In this document: positions 1-6,351 of the stretch, in pieces
How the letters are laid out: the number at the start of each line of letters is the position of its first letter
How positions within the stretch are numbered: the stretch's first letter is position 1
From: CAZHZT01 sp964537285
GTDB lineage: Bacteria; Bacteroidota; Bacteroidia; Chitinophagales; Saprospiraceae
NCBI GenBank assembly: GCA_964537285.1
Contig: CAZHZT010000172.1
Span: forward strand, 1-9,487
Direction of reading: 5' to 3'
Length of the DNA: 9,487 bases
Program-made: the position numbers and the translations under genes
The notes under the pieces: generated by a model
Database searches by the model: none
Told to the model about the DNA's origin: nothing
Seen by the model: the letters and a program-made list of their open reading frames with translations, nothing else

Positions 1-16
1 AAAAATTGAATACAGC

Positions 17-72
17 CTTGATTTTTTGCTACTTTTTTATCAAGAAAAAAGTAGGTAAAAGATTGATTAACA
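17..72. repeat. Imperfect inverted repeat with CTACTTTTTT core
   Basis: CTACTTTTTT (29-38) pairs exactly with AAAAAAGTAG (45-54) around ATCAAG. The flanks (CTTGATTTTTTG on the left, TAAAAGATTGA on the right) extend the pairing imperfectly. From memory, similar 'GCTACTTTTTT...AAAAAAGTAGC...ATCAAGGC' elements recur between genes in many Bacteroidota genomes. I cannot search to confirm. Confidence 0.45.
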
Positions 73-94
73 GTAGTGTGTGGTTTTTTTTATG

Positions 95-134
95 AAAAAT
101 GAGTCATTCCGAATTTTCGGAATGACTCATTTTT
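95..134 (-). terminator. Hairpin terminator of the adhesin gene, likely bidirectional
   Basis: A perfect 19-bp inverted repeat (95-113 with 116-134) has the core GAGTCATTCC/GGAATGACTC and an A5/T5 base, so either strand gives a stem closing with a T run. It lies about 55 bases beyond the adhesin stop (190-192), as expected for a factor-independent terminator. It could also serve a plus-strand gene ending left of the window. Confidence 0.75.
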
Positions 135-146
135 ATTAGGCTTGTC

Positions 147-182
147 CTGTAGATGCTAATTTCTTTCTGTTAGTATCTACAG
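147..182. repeat. Small inverted repeat just after the adhesin stop codon
   Basis: CTGTAGATGCTAA (147-159) pairs with TTAGTATCTACAG (170-182), 12 of 13 positions, over a 10-base loop. It sits 7 bases past the adhesin stop, so it may protect the mRNA 3' end or assist the following terminator. There is no T run of its own. Confidence 0.5.
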
Positions 183-189
183 AATAAAT

Positions 190-3100
190 CTAATTATTAG
201 ATTTCACCAGTTTCAGCTGATATCTGCCTTCAGGCGTATTTAATACTATGAAATAAATACCTGGTGTAAGGCCGGAGCCATCGAGCTCAGCACGATAGAT
301 GCCAGCGTCCTGATTTTCGGCGCTATAAATAGTATGCATCAATTTACCGCGGCCATCAAAAACCTGAAGGGATACAAGCCCAGGTTGATTGAGCATGTAT
401 TCCAGTGTGACCAGATTTTGGAATGGGTTCGGGAATACTTTTATGCCCGAAGCTTCGGCCGTTGTTTTTTCCACTTCTTCCTTTCTTGTTTTTCTATACA
501 TGCCCGGAATATACATTTCGCCATTTCCTCGATAAACAACGTCGCCTCCAATAAGTGATATTGGACAAGGTACAATCGAAGCTGTGAAATTGGAACCCGG
601 CTCGGCAACAAAGCCCGCAGTTAAGGTGATGCAAGTATCTGCTTCTATGGTTACGGATGTACCCGCGAGTACCTGACCGGCAGTTGTTACCTTAGAGCAA
701 GTTTTGTACGAACATTCAGGAATGATACCTGTAGCTGGAGGTACACCTATTGCGAATGGTGGGTTGTTATTGAAAACCCAGTTACTCTCATTTCCCATCA
801 AGGCAAAATTAAGGAGTTCTCCGTCGTTATCAAGAGCTATATCATTGAGCATCGTTACAGTTGCATTATCGCCTCCAGGTACACCCTGGTTAAAGTTGTG
901 GTAACCAAGTAGTCCCATTTCATCACCCGTTAATTCGACATCTTTTAGTGCATTGATCTCACTTGCACTCTTGGCATAATCCCAAAAGCGTAATTCATCC
1001 ATGCTGCCTTTGTAATTTTGGTAATCAAAACAAGCGGCATTAGTTCCTAACTCAACAGGAGCATCATTGGTTAGATCAAATACAGAACCGGTAGTGACAA
1101 GGTCTTCCAAAACACCATCTACATAGACTAAAATAGAATCAGCTTTTCGAACGGCAGCTACATGATGCCAGAAATTGTCATTAATGGTAGTCGTAGATTC
1201 TACCATTTCATTTTGACCGGGAATTCCAATCTCCCAAACAGCCCGGCCGTCATTTATCAAGAGGTTCCAATAACGAACCTGAAGTGTACATTCCGGATCC
1301 TTAACAATAATGGCTGAAATCTCATTGGAAACATTTGTTCTTAACCAGCATTCCATGGTAAAGTCGCTGGTACCGAAATTCAGTTCTTCCACATCACCGA
1401 AGTCCACAAAATCATCATCGCCATCAAAGCTGAGCGCGTTGTTGATAATACAACCGCCATCCGCATCACATACATCACCAATACCGTCACCGTCAGCATC
1501 TTCTTGGAGTGGGTTCGGAATGGTTGGGCAGTTGTCATCGGCATCAACGATGCCATCGTTATCGGAGTCAAGGTCACCAGTAGTATCACAATTAGGTAGA
1601 TCTAATTCATTCTCTATCCAGTTACTGGTACTGCCATTGAGTGTAAAGTTGCTCAGTGTGCCATTATTGCTACCAGCGCCATCCAATAATGTTGTAATAC
1701 CAGTATTATCACCTCCTGCTACCCCTTGATTGAAATTATAATACGCCACTAGATTGGGTTCAGTACCATCCAGTTGGCTATCTTTGGTATCATTAATATC
1801 TGTTTCACTTCTTTCAATATCCCAGAAACGCAGTTCATCAATAGTTCCTTGGAAATTAATTCGACTTCCCTCATTAACACAAATATCTGTTCCCAATTTT
1901 AAGGATGCTCCGTTATCCAAGTCATAAGATATGCTCCCACCACCACCAGCGGCTATGTCACCATTTAAGTAAAATAAATAAGTGAAGTTACTGCCACTCA
2001 TACTTCTGGTTACAGCAATATGGTTCCAACCTGGGTTAAGGGATCCGGGGGTAAGCGTCTGTGGTGAACCATTATCGCGATATAGCCTGAATCTTGGTGC
2101 GTTATCCACGAGGAAAAATTCCCAACCTTTTTGAATATCGCCACATGCTTCTGTTTTACTGATGATAGGTGCTTCCGTGCTGGAATTAAGGTCCGTGTTG
2201 ATCCAAAATTCGATCGCAAAGTTCTCGGTGCCAAAATCTACTATATCCACATCGCCAAAGTCCACTTCATCGTCATTGCCATCAAAATTGAGGGCGTTGT
2301 TTAGACAATCGTTGGTATCATCGCACACATCTCCAATGTCATCATTATCGCCATCTTCCTGACCTGGGTTCGGGGTATCTGGGCAGTTGTCATCGGCATC
2401 AGCAACACCGTCTTCGTCCGTATCCGGCTCACAATTATCAAAATTCAGCTCACTATCTACCCAGTTACTAGTACTGCCATTGAGGGCAAAGTTATTTAAC
2501 GTGCCATCATTATTACCCACACCATCTAACAAGGTGCTTAAACCAGTATTGTCACCACCAGCTAAGCCTTGATTGAAATCATAATAGGCTATCAGATCAT
2601 CCTCTGTACCTGTTAATTCTGCATCTTTTGTACTATTTATATCACTTTCGCTTCTTGTGACACTCCAAAGACGTACTTCGTCCAATTTACCTATTAGGTA
2701 TGGATCTGGAAAAGCAGATCGACCCAACCAGAAGTTGGTTAAATTATTGAGATCCATTGGAGAAAGCGTCATGGAAGGATTTTCAGCTTTCATTTCACCA
2801 TCAATATACAGCGTACCCGTATTCGTTGTACTGTTATAGGAAACGGCAAAGTGATACCACTGTCCCACAGTCAAAGGATCCGGAGAAGTGATGGTTTGTT
2901 CACCTGGAATAAAGTTCTCCGTTATTGCAAAGCGAGGCGTGCCGGTGACAAATGTTCTAGGAGTCAGGAACATGTAGGTTGTTGTTGTTCCATCATTAAA
3001 ATCAAAAATTCGCTGAAAGATTTGATCATCTTCGTAATAGTACCAAGCTTCGAAGGTGAAATCACTTAGTGTAGATGCGATATCAGGTAATTCAACATAA

Positions 3101-3738
3101 TCATCCGTGCCATCAAAATCGAGGGCGTTATTATAGCAATTCACTACATCGCCGTCATCACAAACGTCTCCAATACCATCATTATCCATATCGGATTGCG
3201 TTGGGTTGGCTATTAACGGGCAATTATCATTGGCATCAATAATGCCATCATCGTCATCATCGTCATCCACACAGTCTGCAATTCCATCATTATCCGTATC
3301 TGTAAAGCCTTCATCGATCATCCCATCGCAATCATTGTCTTTACCATCGCAAAGCTCAGTGGCTCCAGGAAATACAGTGTCGTCTCCATCATCGCAATCG
3401 GTGCCGGGGTTTACAGGGCAGTCGGCGCTATTAAAACCATCATTATCTACATCACTACAGACAGATACACCTTCCATAGTTGTGCCTGAGGCAATACCGA
3501 AGATGGCATTTTCAAAGAAGTTGAAACCTCCTTCAGCCCTTGAACAAACACCGCCATTACAGGTTGCTGCATCATCAGCTGATTCCGTCCAGGTGAAAGT
3601 GGCTGGATCGAAGTAGGAGATATGACAGTTATTTGGATCAAAGCTACCGCCTTCATCAGAGGGAGAATTCCATTGTAGGGTAACGGTTGCATTTGGAACG
3701 CCTGCACTAAGGGTATCAATGGTCCATTGCCCTCTACT
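190..3738 (-). CDS. C-terminal fragment of the giant adhesin: MopE motif, three TSP3 + LamG modules, T9SS sorting domain
   Basis: The frame is open from 3738. The first ATG is at 3477, but the reading is coherent upstream of it, so that Met is internal. Counted from that Met: residues 27-57 are a MopE-like metal-binding motif (DCDDGDDTVFPGA, CDGKDNDCDG, IDEG); 59-108, 350-391 and 632-676 are TSP3 calcium-binding repeats (DNDGIGDVCDD type); 116-340, 393-620 and 678-900 are LamG/concanavalin-like jelly rolls, each with a 'DELRFWD' or 'DEVRLWS' strand and an 'FNQGxxGGDN' tail; 921-970 is a small domain with 'ITLTAGFVAEPGSNFTASI'; 1012-1095 is a T9SS type A sorting domain (VFPNPF, LTPGIYFIVL). 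The protein should be exported, cleaved and anchored at the cell surface by T9SS. LamG domains suggest carbohydrate or protein binding; the ligand is unknown. Confidence 0.88.
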   Translation of the reverse strand, partial: SRGQWTIDTLSAGVPNATVTLQWNSPSDEGGSFDPNNCHISYFDPATFTWTESADDAATCNGGVCSRAEGGFNFFENAIFGIASGTTMEGVSVCSDVDNDGFNSADCPVNPGTDCDDGDDTVFPGATELCDGKDNDCDGMIDEGFTDTDNDGIADCVDDDDDDDGIIDANDNCPLIANPTQSDMDNDGIGDVCDDGDVVNCYNNALDFDGTDDYVELPDIASTLSDFTFEAWYYYEDDQIFQRIFDFNDGTTTTYMFLTPRTFVTGTPRFAITENFIPGEQTITSPDPLTVGQWYHFAVSYNSTTNTGTLYIDGEMKAENPSMTLSPMDLNNLTNFWLGRSAFPDPYLIGKLDEVRLWSVTRSESDINSTKDAELTGTEDDLIAYYDFNQGLAGGDNTGLSTLLDGVGNNDGTLNNFALNGSTSNWVDSELNFDNCEPDTDEDGVADADDNCPDTPNPGQEDGDNDDIGDVCDDTNDCLNNALNFDGNDDEVDFGDVDIVDFGTENFAIEFWINTDLNSSTEAPIISKTEACGDIQKGWEFFLVDNAPRFRLYRDNGSPQTLTPGSLNPGWNHIAVTRSMSGSNFTYLFYLNGDIAAGGGGSISYDLDNGASLKLGTDICVNEGSRINFQGTIDELRFWDIERSETDINDTKDSQLDGTEPNLVAYYNFNQGVAGGDNTGITTLLDGAGSNNGTLSNFTLNGSTSNWIENELDLPNCDTTGDLDSDNDGIVDADDNCPTIPNPLQEDADGDGIGDVCDADGGCIINNALSFDGDDDFVDFGDVEELNFGTSDFTMECWLRTNVSNEISAIIVKDPECTLQVRYWNLLINDGRAVWEIGIPGQNEMVESTTTINDNFWHHVAAVRKADSILVYVDGVLEDLVTTGSVFDLTNDAPVELGTNAACFDYQNYKGSMDELRFWDYAKSASEINALKDVELTGDEMGLLGYHNFNQGVPGGDNATVTMLNDIALDNDGELLNFALMGNESNWVFNNNPPFAIGVPPATGIIPECSYKTCSKVTTAGQVLAGTSVTIEADTCITLTAGFVAEPGSNFTASIVPCPISLIGGDVVYRGNGEMYIPGMYRKTRKEEVEKTTAEASGIKVFPNPFQNLVTLEYMLNQPGLVSLQVFDGRGKLMHTIYSAENQDAGIYRAELDGSGLTPGIYFIVLNTPEGRYQLKLVKSNN
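778..3303 (-). repeat. Three tandem TSP3 + LamG modules (period 837-855 bp)
   Basis: The DNA for the TSP3/LamG unit occurs three times. A shared plus-strand string (GGCAGTTGTCATCGGCATCA or close variant) starts at 1527, 2382 and 3219, giving spacings of 855 and 837 bp. The repeats cover about 3303-2458, 2430-1618 and 1584-778. Copies 1 and 2 are closest, including near-identical tails (LNGSTSNW in both). Copy 3 is more diverged (LMGNESNW). This points to expansion by duplication and makes the locus prone to recombination and to short-read misassembly. Confidence 0.85.
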
Positions 3739-4379
3739 CTATCTGATCCGTTAGTGGGGACGTCAAAGGTATTGCTAACACGAACACCAAATTTTAATTG
3801 CGCACCAAACTGTTGAATCGTAGCTGGGCAATAGATGCCATCAGCTGGGCCAACCGGGAAGAGTCTGGGAACATTAAAGGTTTGAACCAATTGGCCATCG
3901 CCGGAGGTCAATACAAAGCTATTGGCGCCACCTCCATTAACAGCATTAACTTCGAAGTCACTATCTTTTAATATTAAATTACCGTCGGTAAGGGTCAAAG
4001 TATTTACACCAGTACTGTTTGGCCCCTGGCTGCCCTCTATGACTACATCATCAGGATTATTAATGGTAACAGATCCCATCAGTCCGTCACCGAAAATGCT
4101 TTGCGGTGCATTACCTGCGAAATTCAGGGCCGCATTTCCAAATGTGGTTACTTTACCGTTGTTTGTAAAAAATTGGTTCGTGATCGTGTTGATGCCGCTA
4201 AGGATTATTTCTGCCCCATTTTTTATATTGAAGGTGCCCGCATGGGTTCCTGCCGGAGTTATTCGCAGTAACCCTGTGCTGCCTTCGCCAACGATTAATG
4301 CGCCATCGTTTTGGAAAGAACCTCCAGAAATCCTGAGCTCTGTTCCGTCATTTATTAGTATTATCCCCCCCTGCTTCAT
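3447..4379 (-). CDS. Fragment of the giant adhesin: end of beta-helix and Bacteroidota beta-sandwich region
   Basis: Residues 1-217 (4379 down to about 3729) continue the adhesin: more strand repeats (ILINDGTELRISGG, FTNNGKVTTFGN) and a stretch with FPVGPADGIYCPATI and RVSNTFDVPTNGSDRVEG. That stretch resembles the segment commonly found before C-terminal modules in secreted Bacteroidota proteins. From about residue 218 the reading is out of frame. The natural continuation (QWTIDT, TVTLQWNSPSDEGG, HISYFDP, GGFNFFENAIFGIASG) lies in the next frame, which opens directly after a TAG at 3739-3741. The last 90 or so residues of this frame are therefore not real protein. The ATG at 4379 is an internal Met in the repaired gene, so this piece has no independent start. 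Confidence 0.7.
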   Translation of the reverse strand: MKQGGIILINDGTELRISGGSFQNDGALIVGEGSTGLLRITPAGTHAGTFNIKNGAEIILSGINTITNQFFTNNGKVTTFGNAALNFAGNAPQSIFGDGLMGSVTINNPDDVVIEGSQGPNSTGVNTLTLTDGNLILKDSDFEVNAVNGGGANSFVLTSGDGQLVQTFNVPRLFPVGPADGIYCPATIQQFGAQLKFGVRVSNTFDVPTNGSDRVEGNGPLIPLVQAFQMQPLPYNGILPLMKAVALIQITVISPTSIQPLSPGRNQLMMQQPVMAVFVQGLKEVSTSLKMPSSVLPQAQLWKVYLSVVM

Positions 4380-5250
4380 TAACTACATCACCCAAAAGAG
4401 TTGCCTGGCTGGTCCCTTTTTTGGTAATTAAGCCTCCATTTTTGTTGATAACATTTATCGAACTCGAAAAATTCGTTGAAAAAATATCATAGTTACCGTA
4501 ATTAATAAGGGTATCACCTGTGTTTGAATTAAACGATCCGACCAACCAGTTTAATGTTCCATTATTGATTAAATTACAATTCACAACGTGGGTGATAACA
4601 GCTGGAGAAATAAAGGTCAGGTTCATGGTACCATTATTGGTGAAGCTGTCAAATTCCCCGATCGTATTGCTATTTTGGCTTTGGAATACTTGTCCGGGTG
4701 TAACGGTGAAAGAGCTGTTTGCCCCTGCATTAATGGTAGCACCCGATTGGTGAATAATCGTATCTACCGTCGATTCAAAACCGCTTACTGAAGTGAGGGT
4801 AAGGTTTCCTGCAAAATTCAAAAAGCCAGCGCCGGAAATATCCCCACCTTCATAAGAATGTGAACCATTTGAAAGTGCCAGGGTTCCGGCAATGTCAATA
4901 TCACCGCCCTGGTTGTCGAGGCTTCCATTGCAGGAAAAGGTTTTTCCTTCTTCGATGCTTATCATACCTCCGGTTTTATTGGTCAATACTCCCGGGAAGA
5001 ATTGGTTGCCTGTTCCAATCAAATTAATATTACCTCCACTTTCGTTAACAATATCCACCCCGTCAAACTGAGCATTTGACACGGTAATACTGAAAGCGCT
5101 AAAATTATTATTGGTTATTGTAATGCTGCCGCAATTAAGTCCTCCACCCGTCCAGTTGATGGCTCCATTATTGGAGATATCACTATTGATTACGTGCGTA
5201 CGAAACCCAGGGGATGGCTGGGTCATGTTTATCGTACCATTGTTGGTGAT
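4315..5250 (-). repeat. Two-unit long repeat (about 606 bp apart) inside the beta-helix region
   Basis: Protein segments ITNNGTINMTQPSPGF...ISNNGAINW (about 5250-5149) and FTNNGTMNLTFISPAV...INNGTLNW (about 4644-4546) align over their length. Similarity seems to continue through NESGGNINLIGTGNQ versus NKNGGLITKKGTSQ. The second unit runs across the G7 frameshift, and its match to unit 1 supports the frame-restored reading. Confidence 0.6.
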
Positions 5251-5487
5251 TCCCCCTGTGCCCAAAAAACCACCATTATCAATAAAATCCATCGTTGCAC
5301 CGGATTCGATGGTCAGGTCTACAGCGTTTACACCTACTGAAGTTGAAACGGTATGCCCTGATTTGATAATCACATTATCGCTTGAGGTAGGAACAACACC
5401 TCCGACCCAGGTGCTTCCAGATTGCCAGCTTCCGGATTGTGCCGATTCAATGAGGGCCGTTTCTTTGATATCTAGGTGTCTGTAGAT
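4348..5487 (-). CDS. Fragment of the giant adhesin: beta-helix-like 'NNGTI' repeat region
   Basis: The frame is open from 5487. The first start-like codon is GTG at 5373, but the protein clearly extends upstream (SGSWQSGSTWVGG, VVPTSSDNVIIKSGHTV), a common opening of secreted Bacteroidota proteins. The body is rich in Gly, Asn, Thr and Ser, with short strands such as ITNNGTINMT, ISNNGAINW, FTNNGTMNLT and INNGTLNW. This pattern is expected of a right-handed parallel beta-helix as in filamentous adhesins. Two units about 202 residues apart can be aligned. The frame ends (NEAGGDNTNK, stop) just after a G7 homopolymer. With six Gs it would run into the next fragment as NEAGGIILIND. Role inferred: surface-exposed adhesive stalk. 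Confidence 0.75.
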   Translation of the reverse strand: MYRHLDIKETALIESAQSGSWQSGSTWVGGVVPTSSDNVIIKSGHTVSTSVGVNAVDLTIESGATMDFIDNGGFLGTGGITNNGTINMTQPSPGFRTHVINSDISNNGAINWTGGGLNCGSITITNNNFSAFSITVSNAQFDGVDIVNESGGNINLIGTGNQFFPGVLTNKTGGMISIEEGKTFSCNGSLDNQGGDIDIAGTLALSNGSHSYEGGDISGAGFLNFAGNLTLTSVSGFESTVDTIIHQSGATINAGANSSFTVTPGQVFQSQNSNTIGEFDSFTNNGTMNLTFISPAVITHVVNCNLINNGTLNWLVGSFNSNTGDTLINYGNYDIFSTNFSSSINVINKNGGLITKKGTSQATLLGDVVNEAGGDNTNK

Positions 5488-5639
5488 TCAAGTTTAAGAG
5501 TGTGCATACAATGGTCAGTGCTCCAAGAACCAAAGTAAGTATCTTTTTCTGCCATCGCCCCTAGGTGAGCAGTCGTAAGGCAGATTGACAAAAAAGTCAG
5601 GTAGATCGTCAAAATGTGTAGAGTAACTTTTCGGTTCAT
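5472..5639 (-). CDS. N-terminal fragment of the giant adhesin: Sec signal peptide
   Basis: This frame begins MNRK, followed by a hydrophobic core (ILTIYLTFLSICLTT), and a plausible signal peptidase site near AHLGA or AMA. After about 56 codons it hits TAG at 5472-5474. The following frame, which opens after a TGA at 5488-5490, continues LDIKETALIES and then the typical mature start with SGSW and GGVVPTSSDNV. The two overlap by only about 15 bases, so a one-base loss near the CC of ACACCTAG is the simplest explanation. An upstream ATG at 5699 would add 20 charged residues before the signal and is less likely. There is no Shine-Dalgarno sequence, as is usual in Bacteroidota. Confidence 0.65.
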   Translation of the reverse strand: MNRKVTLHILTIYLTFLSICLTTAHLGAMAEKDTYFGSWSTDHCMHTLKLESTDT

Positions 5640-5891
5640 AATGAGTTGGATTAGGTTTCTAAAATAGAAATGTCTGTCCCATCTGTCCAATGTAGACAAT
5701 GGCTTAATCTATTGAAAAAATAAATAAAGGCTTATTTTTAGCGAAATGGATATCACAAAGATAGGCAAACTGAGGTAACAATTTTCGTCAATTTGGGATT
5801 GGCAACAGGAAGTTAGTTAAAAATGTTTGCGGCTGCACACTCTGGGGCTTCTATTAAAGTACACAATAGCATAGAAAAATAGTTCTTTGAC

Positions 5892-5979
5892 AAATTGTGT
5901 GGAACTTCAAAATGATAACCCTTGAATGCCCTTGTGGCTGAAAGGGTTATCATTTTGAAGTTCCATTTTTTCACAATTT
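5892..5979. repeat. Perfect 23-bp inverted repeat with outer 8-bp clamp
   Basis: GGAACTTCAAAATGATAACC plus CTT (5901-5923) is exactly complementary to 5942-5964, with an 18-base loop that itself can close GCC/GGC. A second, outer pair AAATTGTG (5892-5899) with CACAATTT (5972-5979) encloses it. Between the right arm and the outer clamp is A plus six Ts, so on the plus strand it has the shape of a terminator, although no plus-strand gene lies upstream. It may be a small palindromic element. Confidence 0.75.
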
Positions 5980-6044
5980 ATATTAAAGAATGAAAAAATC
6001 TAAAAGTATCGGTATAACGAAAAGAATAACAAATATTCTAAACA

Positions 6045-6116
6045 TTAGTTTGCGCACTTTAGCCATTCACGGAATCGGGCTTTCATCTGCTCCATCTGCC
6101 TGATGTGTTTGATCAC
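6045..6116 (-). pseudogene. Possible C-terminal remnant of an unknown gene
   Basis: A 23-codon minus-strand frame reads IKHIRQMEQMKARFREWLK then CAN and a stop. It is amphipathic and Arg/Lys/Glu rich with a Trp, much like the tail of a real helical protein, and unlike the surrounding AT-rich noise. It starts only at a GTG inside the left arm of the inverted repeat 6112-6236, in front of which a stop closes the frame. If real, it is the end of a gene cut by that element. I do not recognise the family. Chance is also quite possible at this length. Confidence 0.25.
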
Positions 6117-6236
6117 AGATTACGCTGAGGACGCAGATGGGGTGGAGCTACGCTCCAGTGTGATAAGCATTCACCGGCCGGAGGCCGATTCTTTTGTTAG
6201 CATGGACTCTTCTGCGTCCTCGGTGTAATCTGTGAT
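6112..6236. repeat. 26-bp inverted repeat (24/26) with nested hairpins, MITE- or REP-like
   Basis: ATCACAGATTACGCTGAGG plus ACGCAGA (6112-6137) faces 6211-6236 with two differences. Both differences are G-U wobbles if the plus strand is transcribed but A-C clashes on the minus strand. The 73-base interior holds TGGAGC-TAC-GCTCCA (6143-6157) and CGGCC-GGA-GGCCG (6175-6187). The 'aatctgtgat / ctgcgtcctc' wording resembles intergenic repeats I recall from Bacteroidota and Cyanobacteria genomes. That is memory, not a search. Confidence 0.7.
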
Positions 6237-6261
6237 ATTATCACCTAAAGTACAGCAATTC

Positions 6262-6332
6262 TCCTTTGGAAGGGAGGCCGAAAGGGCTATTTTGCGAAGC
6301 AAAATAGCCCTTTCGGCCTCCCTTCCAAAGGA
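6262..6332. repeat. Perfect 34-bp inverted repeat with 3-base GAA loop
   Basis: The arm 6262-6295 (TCCTTTGGAAGGGAGGCCGA, then AAGGGCTATTTTGC) is exactly complementary to 6299-6332, leaving only GAA as loop. With one bulged base the pairing extends another four AATT positions. It is an exceptionally strong stem placed about 200 bases before the phosphatase start and would fold in RNA from either strand. There is no T run directly after it. Confidence 0.85.
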
Positions 6333-6336
6333 ATTT

Positions 6337-6351
6337 CGCGCCGTAGGCGCG
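6337..6351. repeat. Small GC hairpin CGCGCC-GTA-GGCGCG
   Basis: A 6-bp perfect stem (6337-6342 with 6346-6351) has a GTA triloop and is followed by TTTATTTTT, so it is terminator-like on the plus strand. It follows the 34-bp repeat by four bases. Another small stem, AGCGA-GAA-TCGCT, lies at 6364-6376. Confidence 0.65.

Larger units (their letters stand above)
190..5639 (-). pseudogene. Giant T9SS-secreted adhesin-like gene (beta-helix, MopE, TSP3/LamG x3) split by three frameshifts
   Basis: Four consecutive minus-strand reading frames read as one secreted protein of about 1.8 thousand residues. From the N-terminus it has a signal peptide, a beta-helix-like repeat region, a beta-sandwich region, a MopE-type metal-binding motif, three TSP3 + LamG modules, a small Bacteroidota beta domain and a T9SS sorting tail. 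The joins lie at 5474-5488, at the G7 tract (4365-4371 on the plus strand) and at 3730-3738. Repairing one base at each join gives a continuous protein: STDT then LDIKE, VNEAGG then IILIND, and SDRVEG then QWTIDT. By family logic it would cross the outer membrane through T9SS and act as a calcium-stabilised surface adhesin or carbohydrate binder. The substrate is unknown. I cannot tell assembly indels from true pseudogenisation. The intact codon structure on both sides of every join points to indel errors or a very recent event. Start chosen at 5639 because it directly precedes a good signal peptide. Confidence 0.8.

Noticed and set aside
1310..1729. Plus-strand open frame of 139 codons, Ser/Pro rich
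   Set aside because: It lies opposite the third TSP3/LamG module. Asp/Gly-rich TSP3 codons read backwards give Ser/Pro-rich open frames. The same shadow appears at 2162-2362, 2387-2572 and 3206-3616.
3922..4431. Plus-strand open frame of 169 codons
   Set aside because: Antisense to the beta-helix region, no family resemblance, and it would cross the G7 tract. A shadow of the real minus-strand gene.
5990..6103. Plus-strand 37-codon frame starting MKKSKSIGITKR
   Set aside because: Basic, low-complexity start and no recognisable fold. It overlaps the minus-strand scrap and could arise by chance in AT-rich DNA. No ribosome signal to judge by.
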